Part shown: piece after piece, positions 25,332-34,476 of the stretch
Numbering within the stretch: position 1 is the first letter of the stretch
How the letters are laid out: every line of letters starts with the position of its first letter
Assembly (NCBI GenBank): GCA_002694985.1
Contig: NZNS01000010.1
Coordinates: 271,392 to 335,391, forward strand
DNA length: 64,000 bases
Reading direction: 5' to 3'
Source: Parvibaculum sp.
GTDB lineage: Bacteria > Pseudomonadota > Alphaproteobacteria > Parvibaculales > Parvibaculaceae
Program-made: the position numbers and the translations under genes
Notes under the pieces: model-generated
Told to the model about the DNA's origin: nothing
What the model saw: the letters and a program-made list of their open reading frames with translations, nothing else
Databases searched by the model: none

Positions 25332-28300
25332 TCATGAAGATTGTGCCGCACGAAGCTGACGCCCCGCGCCGAGAAGGAAGAAAATCGCAAGCGCTGCGAG
25401 AGAGAGCCAGAAGCGCCATAATTGCGGCTCCGATCCCTGTGGCGGCGCCACGGGCTCCATCACCTGTCCCTGGACAGGCATGGTCGCCGAAGCCCCGCTT
25501 GTCGCGCCCGGATCTGGCGGCGTGGAAGCCGCAATACCGAAGCCGGCCGACATCTCATCAACGAACGCCCTTGTCGCTTCCGCTGCTTGCGGCAATTCCT
25601 GTTGCTGCAGTTCCTGCCAGCGTTCGGCAATCTCGCGGCGCGTCTCGTCCTCGGCGTCCCAATACCCCTTCCGGATCGCCTCGACGAGGCGCTCAAGGAG
25701 CTGGGCCTGGGCAGCGGCATTGTGCGCCTCGAACCATTCGTTGAGTTCGAGGCCGCGCGTGTCGGCGATATAGGTGTCATGCACTGCCTGCCACTGATCC
25801 GCCCGCACCGTCTCCGGTGCGCTCACCTGCCAGCCCCAAAGATTATTGACCGCGTTCAGCATTTCCAGCGTGCCCGCATAGCCCTCTTCCTTCATGCCTT
25901 CGATCCAGGCGGGATTGAGGTATCGGCTACGCATCTCGTCGGCGAGAAAGCGGGCGGCAGTCGTAAGACGCGGCTCGCGGTCGCGGAGATCGGAGATGTA
26001 GAGCGTGGGGCTCTTGCCATCAAGGTGGCGAACGGCGAGCGCAAGCCCACCCAGATATTCGAAGGGATGATCGGTCGACAGAACGCCGTGGAGATTGGAC
26101 GACCGAGAGAGAACAGCCGCATCCGTTCCGCGAAGCTGCTCGGCGAGCAGATTTCCTTCGGCTGGCGCCTCGCCCCAACGCGAACTTCCATAAGCATAGC
26201 GCATCCGCGCAAGGAAGTTTTCCGCAAGTGGCGCATCATCTTCCCATTCCGTCGAGGCAAGCGTCGCATCGGGCAGACCTGTCCCGTAGTCGCCGGGCTC
26301 GTTGGAGAAGATGCGCAGAGCGGCAAGTCCCTTCGCCTCCTCAGGATCCGTTCCCGCTTCCTCAAGCGCACCGGCAATACGGGCTGCATTCCGCGCGACG
26401 GCATTCCCCTCTTCTTCGAGAGTGGCGAGCCTTTCGATCGCATCGGCAAGCAGGCGCATGAAATGATCGAACTGATCACGATAGACGCTGGTGACTTGCA
26501 GAACCGCGTCGACGCGCGGCCGTCCGAGCTCGTTTGCCGGGATAATATCAAGGGCCACGAGTCTGCCACCCTGATCCCAGACCGGACGGAGCCCCAGCGC
26601 ATGCAGCACCTGCGCCTCCAGCACACCCAGATGCCGCAATGCCTCGGACGACCAGAGCGAGAAGGCGAGCTTCTCCGGCATTCGGCCGTGCTCCTCGCGG
26701 AAGGCTTCTACCAGCGCCTCGAAGGCTTCCCCACCCGCCTCATAAGCGGCGCGGGTCGGGATTTTGTCTGCCTCGAAGGCATAAATATTCCGCCCGTTGG
26801 GGACGTCCGGATTGCGGATCGGATCGCCGCCTGAACCTGGCGCAACGAAACCGCCGGCAAGACCCGCAAGTAGCGCTTCGGTTTCCTGCATGTTTGCGAG
26901 GTGCTTGTCGAGTGCGATACCGCGCTCGATCATGGCGCGAAGCTCCGGATCCTCGATCTCTTCAACGGCTTCACCGGCACGGAGATAGCGCGTGAGGAAG
27001 AGATAGGCCGGAGACGTTTCGACCTTGTCGCTTTCCGCAGCAAACATTTCGTCCGGATCGACGTCGAGCTTTGCATAAAAATCCGGGCCGAGCTGCTGCA
27101 TGACCGTGGTCAGGCGATGTTCGGGCGCTGCCGCCTCACCGAATGTATGCAAGCCGAGCGGCATGGCCGCGGCAGCCACACGGTGCAGATGATCGTGCAG
27201 ATCTCGCATAAAGCCGGTGAAGTCTTCGTCGATCCGCGCTTCGTCCCATTCCATGTCGGCCGCAAGGTTGCTCGACAGGGCAAGCGCGGATATGCGCGTG
27301 GCGGTTTCATCGCGCACGGCACCTTCCATGAGCTGTTCGTACTCGTGAATAAGGTCATGGATGTCGCGCAACTCGTCATAGAGACCGGCAGGTGCGAAAG
27401 GTGGCGTCTGGTGGCTGACCGTTACAGCGCGCCCGCGCCGCTTCGCCTGTATTGCTTCAGCGATGTTGTCCTGAATATAGGCATAGAAAACCGGCAGATC
27501 GCCAAGCGCGAGGTAAGGATAGTCATAAGCCCAAAGCCCGCGGTCCTTGCCCGGCGTCCACTCCTGCGTGCCATGCGTTCCGAAGTGGATGAGCGCATGA
27601 GCGCCGAAGGCTTCGCGGATATAGAGATAGGACGCAAGATAGGCGTGGGATGGCGGCACCTTGCCATCATGATAGGAAGCGCCAACTTCACCCGAGCGTG
27701 GCGGCTGCGGCATGACAATGAGATTGCCGAGCGTGAAGCGCGGGATCAGAAAATGCGGTTTGCCATCGATCTCATGGAGATGTGAGCTCTCCGCTGGCGT
27801 GTCGTATCGCTTGCTCATGTCGTCGCGAACGAAATCGGGCAAGGTCGCGAACCATTTCTCATAGGCTTCGACCGGGAATGCCGCTGCCAATCCTTCTTCA
27901 TAAAGTGCAGGAAGTGTCTCCGGTCGATAGAATCCGGCGAGCATTTTCTGACCAGCGTCAATGAGCCTTTCTTCCGCCGTCGCAGGCACGTCATAGCCCG
28001 CACCGGCGAGCGCTCCTGTCAGGGTTTCCAGACTTCTCGGGACATTGAGATGCGAGGCCGAGAAATTCCGTTCACCGGGCGGATAATTCCAGAACATCAG
28101 CGCAAGACGCTTTTCCTCAGCCGGCGTTTTGCGGAGTACGCCGAGGGCGACGGCCTTGCCAAGGAGCAGGTCCACTTGTTCCGGGATCGAGACCGGCTCG
28201 CCGTCTTCCACCGCATCGAGCACGACGGGATCGCTCATCCCCCAGGTTTCCGTCACCGACATAAAGGGCGCGACCATGTGCATCGCGACGCCGCTCTGGG

Positions 28301-29177
28301 CCTTTCGCCAGTCATCGCGTGTTCCCATGCGGTGGGAGAGACCCTGGATAACCGGAATTCCGAGGGCAAGGAACTCTTCCTGCCGCGCGGCGCCGTTCTG
28401 CATATGTGTCAGGTTGACCAACATGTCCGCGCCAGCGGGCTTCAGCATCGACAGGAGGCCCTTGGGATCGCGCGCCTCGAACCAGAAAGCGAACGGAATC
28501 AGCCCCCGTTCTTCCGCGCCGCGGATGATATCGTCGATCGGACCTGTCTGCATGTTGGACAGGTACCCGTCGTGAATCGAAAGGGCGATCACGGGGGCAT
28601 CTATTTTCCAACGCTCTTTGCCCCAAGCGAGATATTCTTCCGGCGAAGAAAAGACATTCGGCGCATCCGGGTGATAGATGCCTTGTTTCGGCAGAATGAT
28701 CGGTGCCGGAACCGACGCCACGTCGCCGTTCCGTTTCCAGGCGCCAATATAGGCAATGAGGTGCCGCATGTTTGCGTCACCGCCATTGCCGTAATAGGCC
28801 ATGAGCGTCCGCGCGTGACGCGGCTCCACCCCTCCCCCAAAAGCGGGAGGGCCACCGCCTACGAGCACCCAGGGCACGGCGCCTTGCGCCTCATGCGCGC
28901 CGGCAAGGTGTTCCAGCACCTCCGCGCGATCGTTCGGCCGTGGTGTGTCAATGATGAGAATATCCGCATCCCGAAGCCAGCCGGCGGGTGAGCCTCCGTC
29001 CCGGCTCACGTTAACGGAATCGAGGTGAATTCCCTCTCCCTCGGCAAGCTTTGCAAGTTTCGTAAACTTACCGGGCAGAACGAAATCGTTGGTGAGGATG
29101 CGCACACGCACATCCGCGGCAGCGGCAGGTGCCGCCACCGCGAACAGCGCCGCGAGGAACAGGACAAATCGCAACAT
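25332..29177 (-). CDS. cobN: exported, membrane-anchored CobN-type chelatase homologue
   Basis: 1281 residues, the size of CobN, the large subunit of aerobic cobaltochelatase (related to Mg-chelatase BchH). The family motif GTHGTQEWTPGK lies near residue 530, with TLGNLIVMPQPPR and LVNLTHMQNG before it. Unusually, it begins with a Sec signal peptide (LRFVLFLAALFAVAAPAAAA) and ends with a Pro/Gly-rich linker and one membrane helix (LWRFWLSLAALAIFFLL). It should therefore sit in the periplasm tethered to the inner membrane, away from the cytoplasmic CobS/CobT ATPase. Its ATG overlaps the TonB-receptor stop by one base (TGATG). A role in periplasmic metal or tetrapyrrole handling is inferred. 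Confidence 0.9.
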   Translation of the reverse strand: MLRFVLFLAALFAVAAPAAAADVRVRILTNDFVLPGKFTKLAKLAEGEGIHLDSVNVSRDGGSPAGWLRDADILIIDTPRPNDRAEVLEHLAGAHEAQGAVPWVLVGGGPPAFGGGVEPRHARTLMAYYGNGGDANMRHLIAYIGAWKRNGDVASVPAPIILPKQGIYHPDAPNVFSSPEEYLAWGKERWKIDAPVIALSIHDGYLSNMQTGPIDDIIRGAEERGLIPFAFWFEARDPKGLLSMLKPAGADMLVNLTHMQNGAARQEEFLALGIPVIQGLSHRMGTRDDWRKAQSGVAMHMVAPFMSVTETWGMSDPVVLDAVEDGEPVSIPEQVDLLLGKAVALGVLRKTPAEEKRLALMFWNYPPGERNFSASHLNVPRSLETLTGALAGAGYDVPATAEERLIDAGQKMLAGFYRPETLPALYEEGLAAAFPVEAYEKWFATLPDFVRDDMSKRYDTPAESSHLHEIDGKPHFLIPRFTLGNLIVMPQPPRSGEVGASYHDGKVPPSHAYLASYLYIREAFGAHALIHFGTHGTQEWTPGKDRGLWAYDYPYLALGDLPVFYAYIQDNIAEAIQAKRRGRAVTVSHQTPPFAPAGLYDELRDIHDLIHEYEQLMEGAVRDETATRISALALSSNLAADMEWDEARIDEDFTGFMRDLHDHLHRVAAAAMPLGLHTFGEAAAPEHRLTTVMQQLGPDFYAKLDVDPDEMFAAESDKVETSPAYLFLTRYLRAGEAVEEIEDPELRAMIERGIALDKHLANMQETEALLAGLAGGFVAPGSGGDPIRNPDVPNGRNIYAFEADKIPTRAAYEAGGEAFEALVEAFREEHGRMPEKLAFSLWSSEALRHLGVLEAQVLHALGLRPVWDQGGRLVALDIIPANELGRPRVDAVLQVTSVYRDQFDHFMRLLADAIERLATLEEEGNAVARNAARIAGALEEAGTDPEEAKGLAALRIFSNEPGDYGTGLPDATLASTEWEDDAPLAENFLARMRYAYGSSRWGEAPAEGNLLAEQLRGTDAAVLSRSSNLHGVLSTDHPFEYLGGLALAVRHLDGKSPTLYISDLRDREPRLTTAARFLADEMRSRYLNPAWIEGMKEEGYAGTLEMLNAVNNLWGWQVSAPETVRADQWQAVHDTYIADTRGLELNEWFEAHNAAAQAQLLERLVEAIRKGYWDAEDETRREIAERWQELQQQELPQAAEATRAFVDEMSAGFGIAASTPPDPGATSGASATMPVQGQVMEPVAPPQGSEPQLWRFWLSLAALAIFFLLGAGRQLRAAQSS

Positions 29178-31147
29178 CAGAAGCTGTATCCAAGACCGAC
29201 CCAGAGCATGCGCCGCCGCTCCGCATATGGGTAATTCACCGATGTCTCCACGAGGCGTTCGTCGAAGATATTCTCGATTCCGCCGCGTAGTGTCGTGCTG
29301 TCGGACAGCTCATAGGAAATATCCGTCGACCATATCGAATAGGCTTCGAGATCCAGCCTGCTGGCGCCGGAAACGATGACCTGGCGACCGACATACTCAC
29401 CGCGAAGCTGTGCCGTCAGATCGTCAAGCGGGAACCATGCCAGCGTGACATTTGCTGCGTGACGCGGACGCTCCGTGAGCTCAAGGCCCGTGGTTTTGTC
29501 CTCTGTGTCGAGATGGGTGTAGTTCGCATCGAGCCGGAAATCCCAGGGCAGGTTCACGCCGCCACCAATTTCAATACCGCGAATCTGCGCCTCATCGACA
29601 TTTTCATAGGTACGGCGTTCCGCGCCGAAAATGCCGCAAAACAGAATACACCGCGTCTGGATCAGGTTTTCCAGGTCGTTCTGGAAAACCGTACCACCCA
29701 GTTTCCAGTTACCCGCATCATATTCAACGCCGAACTCATAAGTCGTGCTCGTCTCCGGCTGGAGGTCGGGATTGCCAATGATCGTGAACCGGCCGCCCGC
29801 GGCAACCGCCTGATAGCCCGGCGAGAGTTCCTTGAGCGTCGGCGCCTTGAACCCCTGACCTACACCGCCCCGGAGCGTCCATGCCTCTGTGGGGTGATAG
29901 ACGAGATAGGCCCTCGGACTGTTTTCCCAACCATATTGTTCGTGATGATCGGCACGGTTGCCGATAACCAAAGAGAGATTGGAGGACAGTTGCCACTCGT
30001 CCTGCAAGAACAAGGCATAGCGTTGCGCGTCGTCCTCACCCTGGGCATTGACCGTCGGATCTTCGAGGCTCTCCTTGCGCCATTCGCCACCGGCGCTGAC
30101 GACATGATTGCTGAAGACCGGCACAGTCACCTGCCCATCGAGCACATCGTCGATCAGCTTTGTCGATCCGGTGGGCACACCAACGGTGCGGCTGTTGTCC
30201 CTGTCGAGCTGCGAACGGTATGCGCGCAGCCGCGTTTCGCCCCATGACCATTTTCCGGTATGGGAGAGCGAGAGATGCTGACGCCACACATCGTCGGTCG
30301 ATGTATAGGGCACCGGCACACCACCGACCGTCTGCGTATCGCGAACGCGCTTCTCCTTGCCATAGCTGTAGCCGAGATCAATGCGTTGAGCTTCATCCGG
30401 CGTGAAGGTGAACGTGAGCGCGCCGTTCTGTGCCTCGCGTTCTTCGACTTCGGAAAGCTGCGGATTGAAGGCGTCCGGTGTTTCACCCCGCCCTGTAACC
30501 TCACCGGTGAAGCTCATGCCAAGCTTGCCCGGGACGATGGGACCAGCGATATAAACGCCCGCCTGGTATTCGTCACCACCCGTGCCTTGCTGGATTCCTC
30601 CGCGAAGATTGGCGCTTCCCTGCCAATGGTCCGTGGCGGCTCTGGTGATAATATTGACGACACCCCCAAGCGCTTCCGACCCGTAAAGCGAGGACATGGG
30701 TCCGCGCACGAGCTCTATGCGTTCGATCGCTTCCACCGGCACCCAGCCGAGATCGAAATCGGCATGTGCAATGGCGCTGCTCGCGTTGTTGGTTCGCTTT
30801 CCGTCGACAAGGATCAGCGTGTAGTCGTCGGGCATGCCGCGGATGCTGATGCCTCGGCGGCCGAGCCCGACGTCGTTGATCGTGACACCCGGAGAGCCGC
30901 GCAGGGCGTCCGTCAGATCCAGCACGGGCCGCTCGCGAAGCTCCTCACCGGAAATCACGGTGACGCTTGCCGGTGCGTCCCGGAGCATACGTTCGGTGGA
31001 TGTTGCACTGACGACAAGCTGTGGGAGCTCAACCGCTTTCTTTTCGGCCGTTGCCTGCTCGGCCACCGCTACATCCGAAAACGCCATGCAAGCGGTCACA
31101 ACAAAAAAACCACCGGCAACCCTGTGCCGGTTCACCAAACGCAACAT
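29177..31147 (-). CDS. TonB-dependent receptor, BtuB-like
   Basis: 656 residues from the ATG at 31147. A signal peptide ends near DVAVAEQ. A TonB-box-like LPQLVVSATSTER is followed by the plug (SVTVISGEELRERPVLDLTDAL, GVTINDVGLGRRGISIRGMP, RIELVRGPMSSLYGSEALGGVVNIIT) and a 22-strand-type barrel closing with LWVGLGYSF. Similar to BtuB and other vitamin B12/metal-complex receptors. It is the first gene of the receptor-CobN-ExbB-like-DUF2149 operon. Its promoter overlaps a perfect palindrome, and no cobalamin riboswitch is seen upstream, so the ligand may be a metal complex rather than B12. Confidence 0.9.
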   Translation of the reverse strand: MLRLVNRHRVAGGFFVVTACMAFSDVAVAEQATAEKKAVELPQLVVSATSTERMLRDAPASVTVISGEELRERPVLDLTDALRGSPGVTINDVGLGRRGISIRGMPDDYTLILVDGKRTNNASSAIAHADFDLGWVPVEAIERIELVRGPMSSLYGSEALGGVVNIITRAATDHWQGSANLRGGIQQGTGGDEYQAGVYIAGPIVPGKLGMSFTGEVTGRGETPDAFNPQLSEVEEREAQNGALTFTFTPDEAQRIDLGYSYGKEKRVRDTQTVGGVPVPYTSTDDVWRQHLSLSHTGKWSWGETRLRAYRSQLDRDNSRTVGVPTGSTKLIDDVLDGQVTVPVFSNHVVSAGGEWRKESLEDPTVNAQGEDDAQRYALFLQDEWQLSSNLSLVIGNRADHHEQYGWENSPRAYLVYHPTEAWTLRGGVGQGFKAPTLKELSPGYQAVAAGGRFTIIGNPDLQPETSTTYEFGVEYDAGNWKLGGTVFQNDLENLIQTRCILFCGIFGAERRTYENVDEAQIRGIEIGGGVNLPWDFRLDANYTHLDTEDKTTGLELTERPRHAANVTLAWFPLDDLTAQLRGEYVGRQVIVSGASRLDLEAYSIWSTDISYELSDSTTLRGGIENIFDERLVETSVNYPYAERRRMLWVGLGYSF

Positions 31148-31200
31148 ATAACCCCCACTGGCAAAATAAGACGCTGCCGACGCCCTGTAGAACAAATGCG

Positions 31201-31240
31201 ATGTTATAACATAACAAGTTTAATTTGGACAATGAGTCAA
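31201..31240 (-). promoter_or_regulatory. promoter with a Zur-like palindrome
   Basis: On the minus strand TTGACT (31240-31235) forms a -35. The -10 falls in TTGTTATGTTATAAC 17-18 bases on. The 12-bp perfect palindrome ATGTTATAACAT (31201-31212) overlaps the -10, a repressor position. It resembles known Zur boxes built on TGTTATA-N-TATAACA-type sequences. It serves the TonB receptor starting at 31147. Confidence 0.55.
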
Positions 31241-31401
31241 GACCAAATGCCCTCGCGTCCGCGGCAAAAACCGCGACGTCCAGGGGCCTTGCTCGACCGC
31301 ATTTTCCGCCGGGCAACGCGCCACGCTGGCGCAAATTGCCTTCATTGCCAGGGAAAGAGGTCGAGCTCACGCATTAGTTTCAAGGCGCGCATCAAGGTCA
31401 C

Positions 31402-31698
31402 ATGCATCTGGAAGAACTCGTCTCGCAGAGACCTGAAGGCGTGCTCGTCTTCGATACCAATGATCGGCAGATCGCGCCAAACGAAGCGATGAGAAAAATG
31501 GCGCTGCGTCCAGCGCCGCTTCTCACGCCGAACCGGACATTCGCCGAAATCGACAATCTCGGTCGTGTGCAGTTGTTGAATGCCCCAGCAGTGGAGAGCG
31601 CCGAATCCGGTTCAGGTGTTTTAGGACGCTTCGAGAGCCGAATGCCAGACGGGCGAAATCTCAACACTCGAATGCGCCAAATGCCTGCGGGCGAGTAG
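31402..31698 (+). pseudogene. PAS-domain remnant
   Basis: 98 codons encoding about one PAS fold: PEGVLVFDTNDRQIAPNEAM is the usual start (QG.AVFD...R....N), and RFESRMPDGRNLNTRMRQMP matches the closing 'PDGR.L..R..PLP.GG' strands. The middle is shortened and the protein stops right after the last strand, with no kinase, GGDEF or other output domain downstream. It is probably a leftover of a sensor kinase. A free-standing PAS protein is the alternative. It lies alone between the receptor promoter and the exbD genes. Confidence 0.5.
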
Positions 31699-31865
31699 AT
31701 TGCATTTTGCACGACCTTGACCGCAGTTTCTCGGCGCCAACCCCTCGACGCTCTATCGCAAACGGCAAGCATGGAGCAAAAGCCGGGCGCGATAGCAGGC
31801 TACTGTTGGAAGCGATCACGACCACCACTTGGAGCGGTCAGGGTCTGCAAGAAAGAGACATGCCT

Positions 31866-32291
31866 CTAATCGATATATTGTTCGTTGCCGACGAAGCCGA
31901 TTTTCGTGACGCCGAGACGCTGTGCGGCGGCGAGCACCTTGGCCACATGATCGTACTCTACCATGCGGTTCGGCCGTAGATGGATTTCCGGCTGGATCGT
32001 GGCGTCAGCCGCGCCCGCGAACTTCGACTCCAGCGCCGCCATGTCAGGCAGTTCCTCTCCGTTCCAGCTCACCAGCCCGTATTCATCGACGACGAGCTGC
32101 ACGATGGAAGGCTCGTCGTTGATTTCCGTCGCCACCGCCTGCGGCATGTCGAGCTTGATTGCATGCGTCTGTAGCGGGATCGTGATGATGAGCATGACCA
32201 GCAGAACCAGCATCACGTCGATCAACGGCGTGGTGTTGATCTCCATCATCGGTTCGTCTTCGTCACCGCCGCTTCCGACATTCATCGCCAT
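31866..32291 (-). CDS. exbD: ExbD/TolR family protein (first of two)
   Basis: 141 residues with a short N-terminus and the conserved INTTPLIDVMLVLLVMLIIT helix that carries the proton-conducting Asp. A periplasmic domain follows, ending GVTKIGFVGNEQY. It is the last gene of the tonB-exbB-exbD-exbD operon, 12 bases after the other exbD. About half of its positions match the neighbouring copy, so the pair looks like an old tandem duplication. Confidence 0.92.
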   Translation of the reverse strand: MAMNVGSGGDEDEPMMEINTTPLIDVMLVLLVMLIITIPLQTHAIKLDMPQAVATEINDEPSIVQLVVDEYGLVSWNGEELPDMAALESKFAGAADATIQPEIHLRPNRMVEYDHVAKVLAAAQRLGVTKIGFVGNEQYID

Positions 32292-32303
32292 GACGCGTTC
32301 TCC

Positions 32304-32729
32304 TCAATTGCCCTGAACGGGTTCGGTGATGAAACCGACTTTCTGGATGCCCGCTCTCTGTATGTCGAGGATCAGGCGGCCCACGGCCTCGAAGCGTACG
32401 GAAAGGTCGCCGCGCACCTGAATTTCCGGCTGGGGCTCCATTTTCGCAATCTCGATCAACCGCTCCAGCATCTCTTCCCGGCTCCCGACAAATGTTGCGT
32501 TCCAGAATGTCTTGCCGTCCTTGTCGACCGCGAGAGTGATGTTCTCCGGCTGCGTCTGATTGACCTCGCTGCTCGCTTTCGGCAACTCCACGGGCACCGT
32601 CTGGATCGCCACCGGGATAGTGAGAAGAAAGATAATGAGCAGAACGAGCATCACATCGACGAGCGGTGTGGTGTTGATCGCCGACATCACCTCGTCTTCT
32701 TCACCTTCAGCCCCGACATTCATCGCCAT
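32304..32729 (-). CDS. exbD: ExbD/TolR family protein (second of two)
   Basis: 141 residues, same length as its neighbour, with INTTPLVDVMLVLLIIFLLT around the functional Asp and the C-terminal RAGIQKVGFITEP. The two may form hetero-oligomers in one ExbB channel, or serve different TonB proteins. It lies 30 bases after exbB. Confidence 0.92.
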   Translation of the reverse strand: MAMNVGAEGEEDEVMSAINTTPLVDVMLVLLIIFLLTIPVAIQTVPVELPKASSEVNQTQPENITLAVDKDGKTFWNATFVGSREEMLERLIEIAKMEPQPEIQVRGDLSVRFEAVGRLILDIQRAGIQKVGFITEPVQGN

Positions 32730-32759
32730 TTCAGTAACTCCGTTTCTTCAGTGCCCGTC

Positions 32760-33680
32760 TCAGGCGACCTTACCCGAGAGGATCCGGAGATGAACTTCCG
32801 TTGCGAAGCGGCGCGCGCGGGAGATAACGGCCTTGTTGCGGCGGGTCAGCAGGTTGTAGCCGAGCACCGCGGGAACGGCGACGGCAAGGCCGATGGCCGT
32901 CATGATCAGGGCCTCACCCACCGGCCCTGCAACCTTGTCGATCGAGGCCTGCCCCGAAACGCCGATCGCCACCAGCGCGTGATAGATGCCCCAGACCGTG
33001 CCGAACAGGCCGACGAAAGGTGCCGTAGAGCCAACGGTTGCAAGCAGGGCGAGCCCGCCCTGGAGCTTGGCCGCAAGCGCATCGACGCCGCGATTGAGTG
33101 CAGCGGTGGACCAATCGGAAAGCGTGACCTCGCTGCTCAGCCCCTTGCTGAACTGGGTATGGGCTTCCTCGCCGCTCTCCGCGATCGCGCGATAGGAGTT
33201 GCGCTTGGGCAGAGCCTCGATGCCTTCCTTCAGCGTGTCGGTCGGCGCGAAGAGCTTGATCACGCGGTTGAACTGATCGAACAGACGACGCTGCTCGAAG
33301 AGCTTGGTGATGAGCACGTACCACGACCCCATCGACATGAGGACGAGGATAATGAGCGTACCCTTGGAGACGAAGTCGCCCTGCTCCCACAAGGCGCCGA
33401 GCCCATACGGGTTGGACTCGGCGGCGCTCGGTTCGGCGGGTGCTTCTTCGGCGGCCATTTCCGCCGCCGTTTCTTCGCCTTCCATGCCTTCCGCTGCGGC
33501 TTCATCCGCGGCGACTGCCTCTGCCTCTTCACCCTCGGGCGTTTCCGCCGTGACGTGAGCTGCTTCTTCCTGCTGCTGCGCCGCGACGGGAGCAGCGGCA
33601 AAAATCATTCCCGCAGAAAGGGCGATGGCAAGCGCGACGGCCCCGATGAGTCGGCTGATCTGATTGGTCCGGGTCTTCAT
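32760..33680 (-). CDS. exbB: ExbB proton channel subunit with long acidic N-terminus
   Basis: 306 residues from the ATG at 33680 (MKTRTNQISRLIG), preceded by GAGGACC. A signal-like helix ends at PVAAQQQ. About 50 residues very rich in Ala and Glu follow, and then the channel domain: first helix GTLIILVLMSMGSWYVL, and the two signature helices TVGSTAPFVGLFGTVWGIYHAL and GEALIMTAIGLAVAVPAVLGYNLL. The acidic periplasmic extension is seen in a subset of alphaproteobacterial ExbB proteins. A reading to 33752 is less likely. Confidence 0.92.
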   Translation of the reverse strand: MKTRTNQISRLIGAVALAIALSAGMIFAAAPVAAQQQEEAAHVTAETPEGEEAEAVAADEAAAEGMEGEETAAEMAAEEAPAEPSAAESNPYGLGALWEQGDFVSKGTLIILVLMSMGSWYVLITKLFEQRRLFDQFNRVIKLFAPTDTLKEGIEALPKRNSYRAIAESGEEAHTQFSKGLSSEVTLSDWSTAALNRGVDALAAKLQGGLALLATVGSTAPFVGLFGTVWGIYHALVAIGVSGQASIDKVAGPVGEALIMTAIGLAVAVPAVLGYNLLTRRNKAVISRARRFATEVHLRILSGKVA

Positions 33681-33744
33681 TACTGGGTCCTCTGTACTAC
33701 TTGTCTCGTTTAATGCTCTGCTGCGTTTCCAAACAAGGGAGCCG

Positions 33745-34374
33745 CTAGCCATCGGTCAGCTTGAAGTTGACCGCAAATCTCATCCAATGCCCCACAGGCT
33801 TTCCGTCCTTTGTCGCCGGGAGGAAGCGCCATGTGCGCCGCGCGTGAATCAGCGCGACCTTGTCCAGGCGCTTAAAGCCGCTCGACCGGTCCACCTTGCC
33901 ATCCGTCACCCGCCCGTTCTCCGACACGTAGAGAAGAAGGATCACACGCCCCTCCTCGCCCATGCGGCGCGATGCCGGCGGATAAGGCGGCTGCGTATTG
34001 CCGTGGCTGGGGTCCGCGCGCGGAAGCACAGGCTTCTGTTCGACGACAACCGGTGCCGGATCCGGCTTGACCGTCTGCACTTGCTGGATGGTCTTTGGCG
34101 GGGTTGGTGGCGGCGCCTTTTTCACCACCGGCGGCGGCACATAAGCCTCGGGCGGCTTCACCACTTCAGGCGGCGGCGGCGGCGCGGGCGGCGCCTCTTT
34201 TGGCGCTTCCGCAATCAGCGCAACCTGCAAAGGCTCCTGGACAGCCTCGACGATGTTGCGCGCAAGCCCGCTCAACAGAGCCCACAACAAAAGGATATGG
34301 AGGCCGATAACCGCCGCAAGTCCGACGACACGGCTAGACGAAGGATGGCCTTCACGAAAATCAAGCGTACTCAT
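33745..34374 (-). CDS. tonB: TonB energy-transducing protein
   Basis: 209 residues. The N-terminal anchor is VVGLAAVIGLHILLLWALL. A proline-rich periplasmic spacer follows (about residues 55-120, with PPAPPPPPEVVKPPEAYVPP). The C-terminal TonB domain shows YPPASRRMGEEGRVILLLYVSENGRVTDG and HARRTWRFLPATKDGKPVG. It is the first gene of the operon, 64 bases before exbB. It probably serves the receptors at 29177-31147 and 39568-42042. Confidence 0.94.
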   Translation of the reverse strand: MSTLDFREGHPSSSRVVGLAAVIGLHILLLWALLSGLARNIVEAVQEPLQVALIAEAPKEAPPAPPPPPEVVKPPEAYVPPPVVKKAPPPTPPKTIQQVQTVKPDPAPVVVEQKPVLPRADPSHGNTQPPYPPASRRMGEEGRVILLLYVSENGRVTDGKVDRSSGFKRLDKVALIHARRTWRFLPATKDGKPVGHWMRFAVNFKLTDG

Positions 34375-34476
34375 GTTCCAGTCACTTCCAGGCAGCCGTT
34401 CCGCAACTCAGGCCGAACATTTCAATGCATGCCGTTCCAAAGGCTCATGCACGAAAGATGCCGACCGTCTCCTCTC

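Noticed and set aside
31148..31401. Cobalamin riboswitch upstream of the BtuB-like receptor
   Set aside because: No B12-box or GCCACTG-like core on the minus strand; a conventional promoter with a palindrome is present instead.
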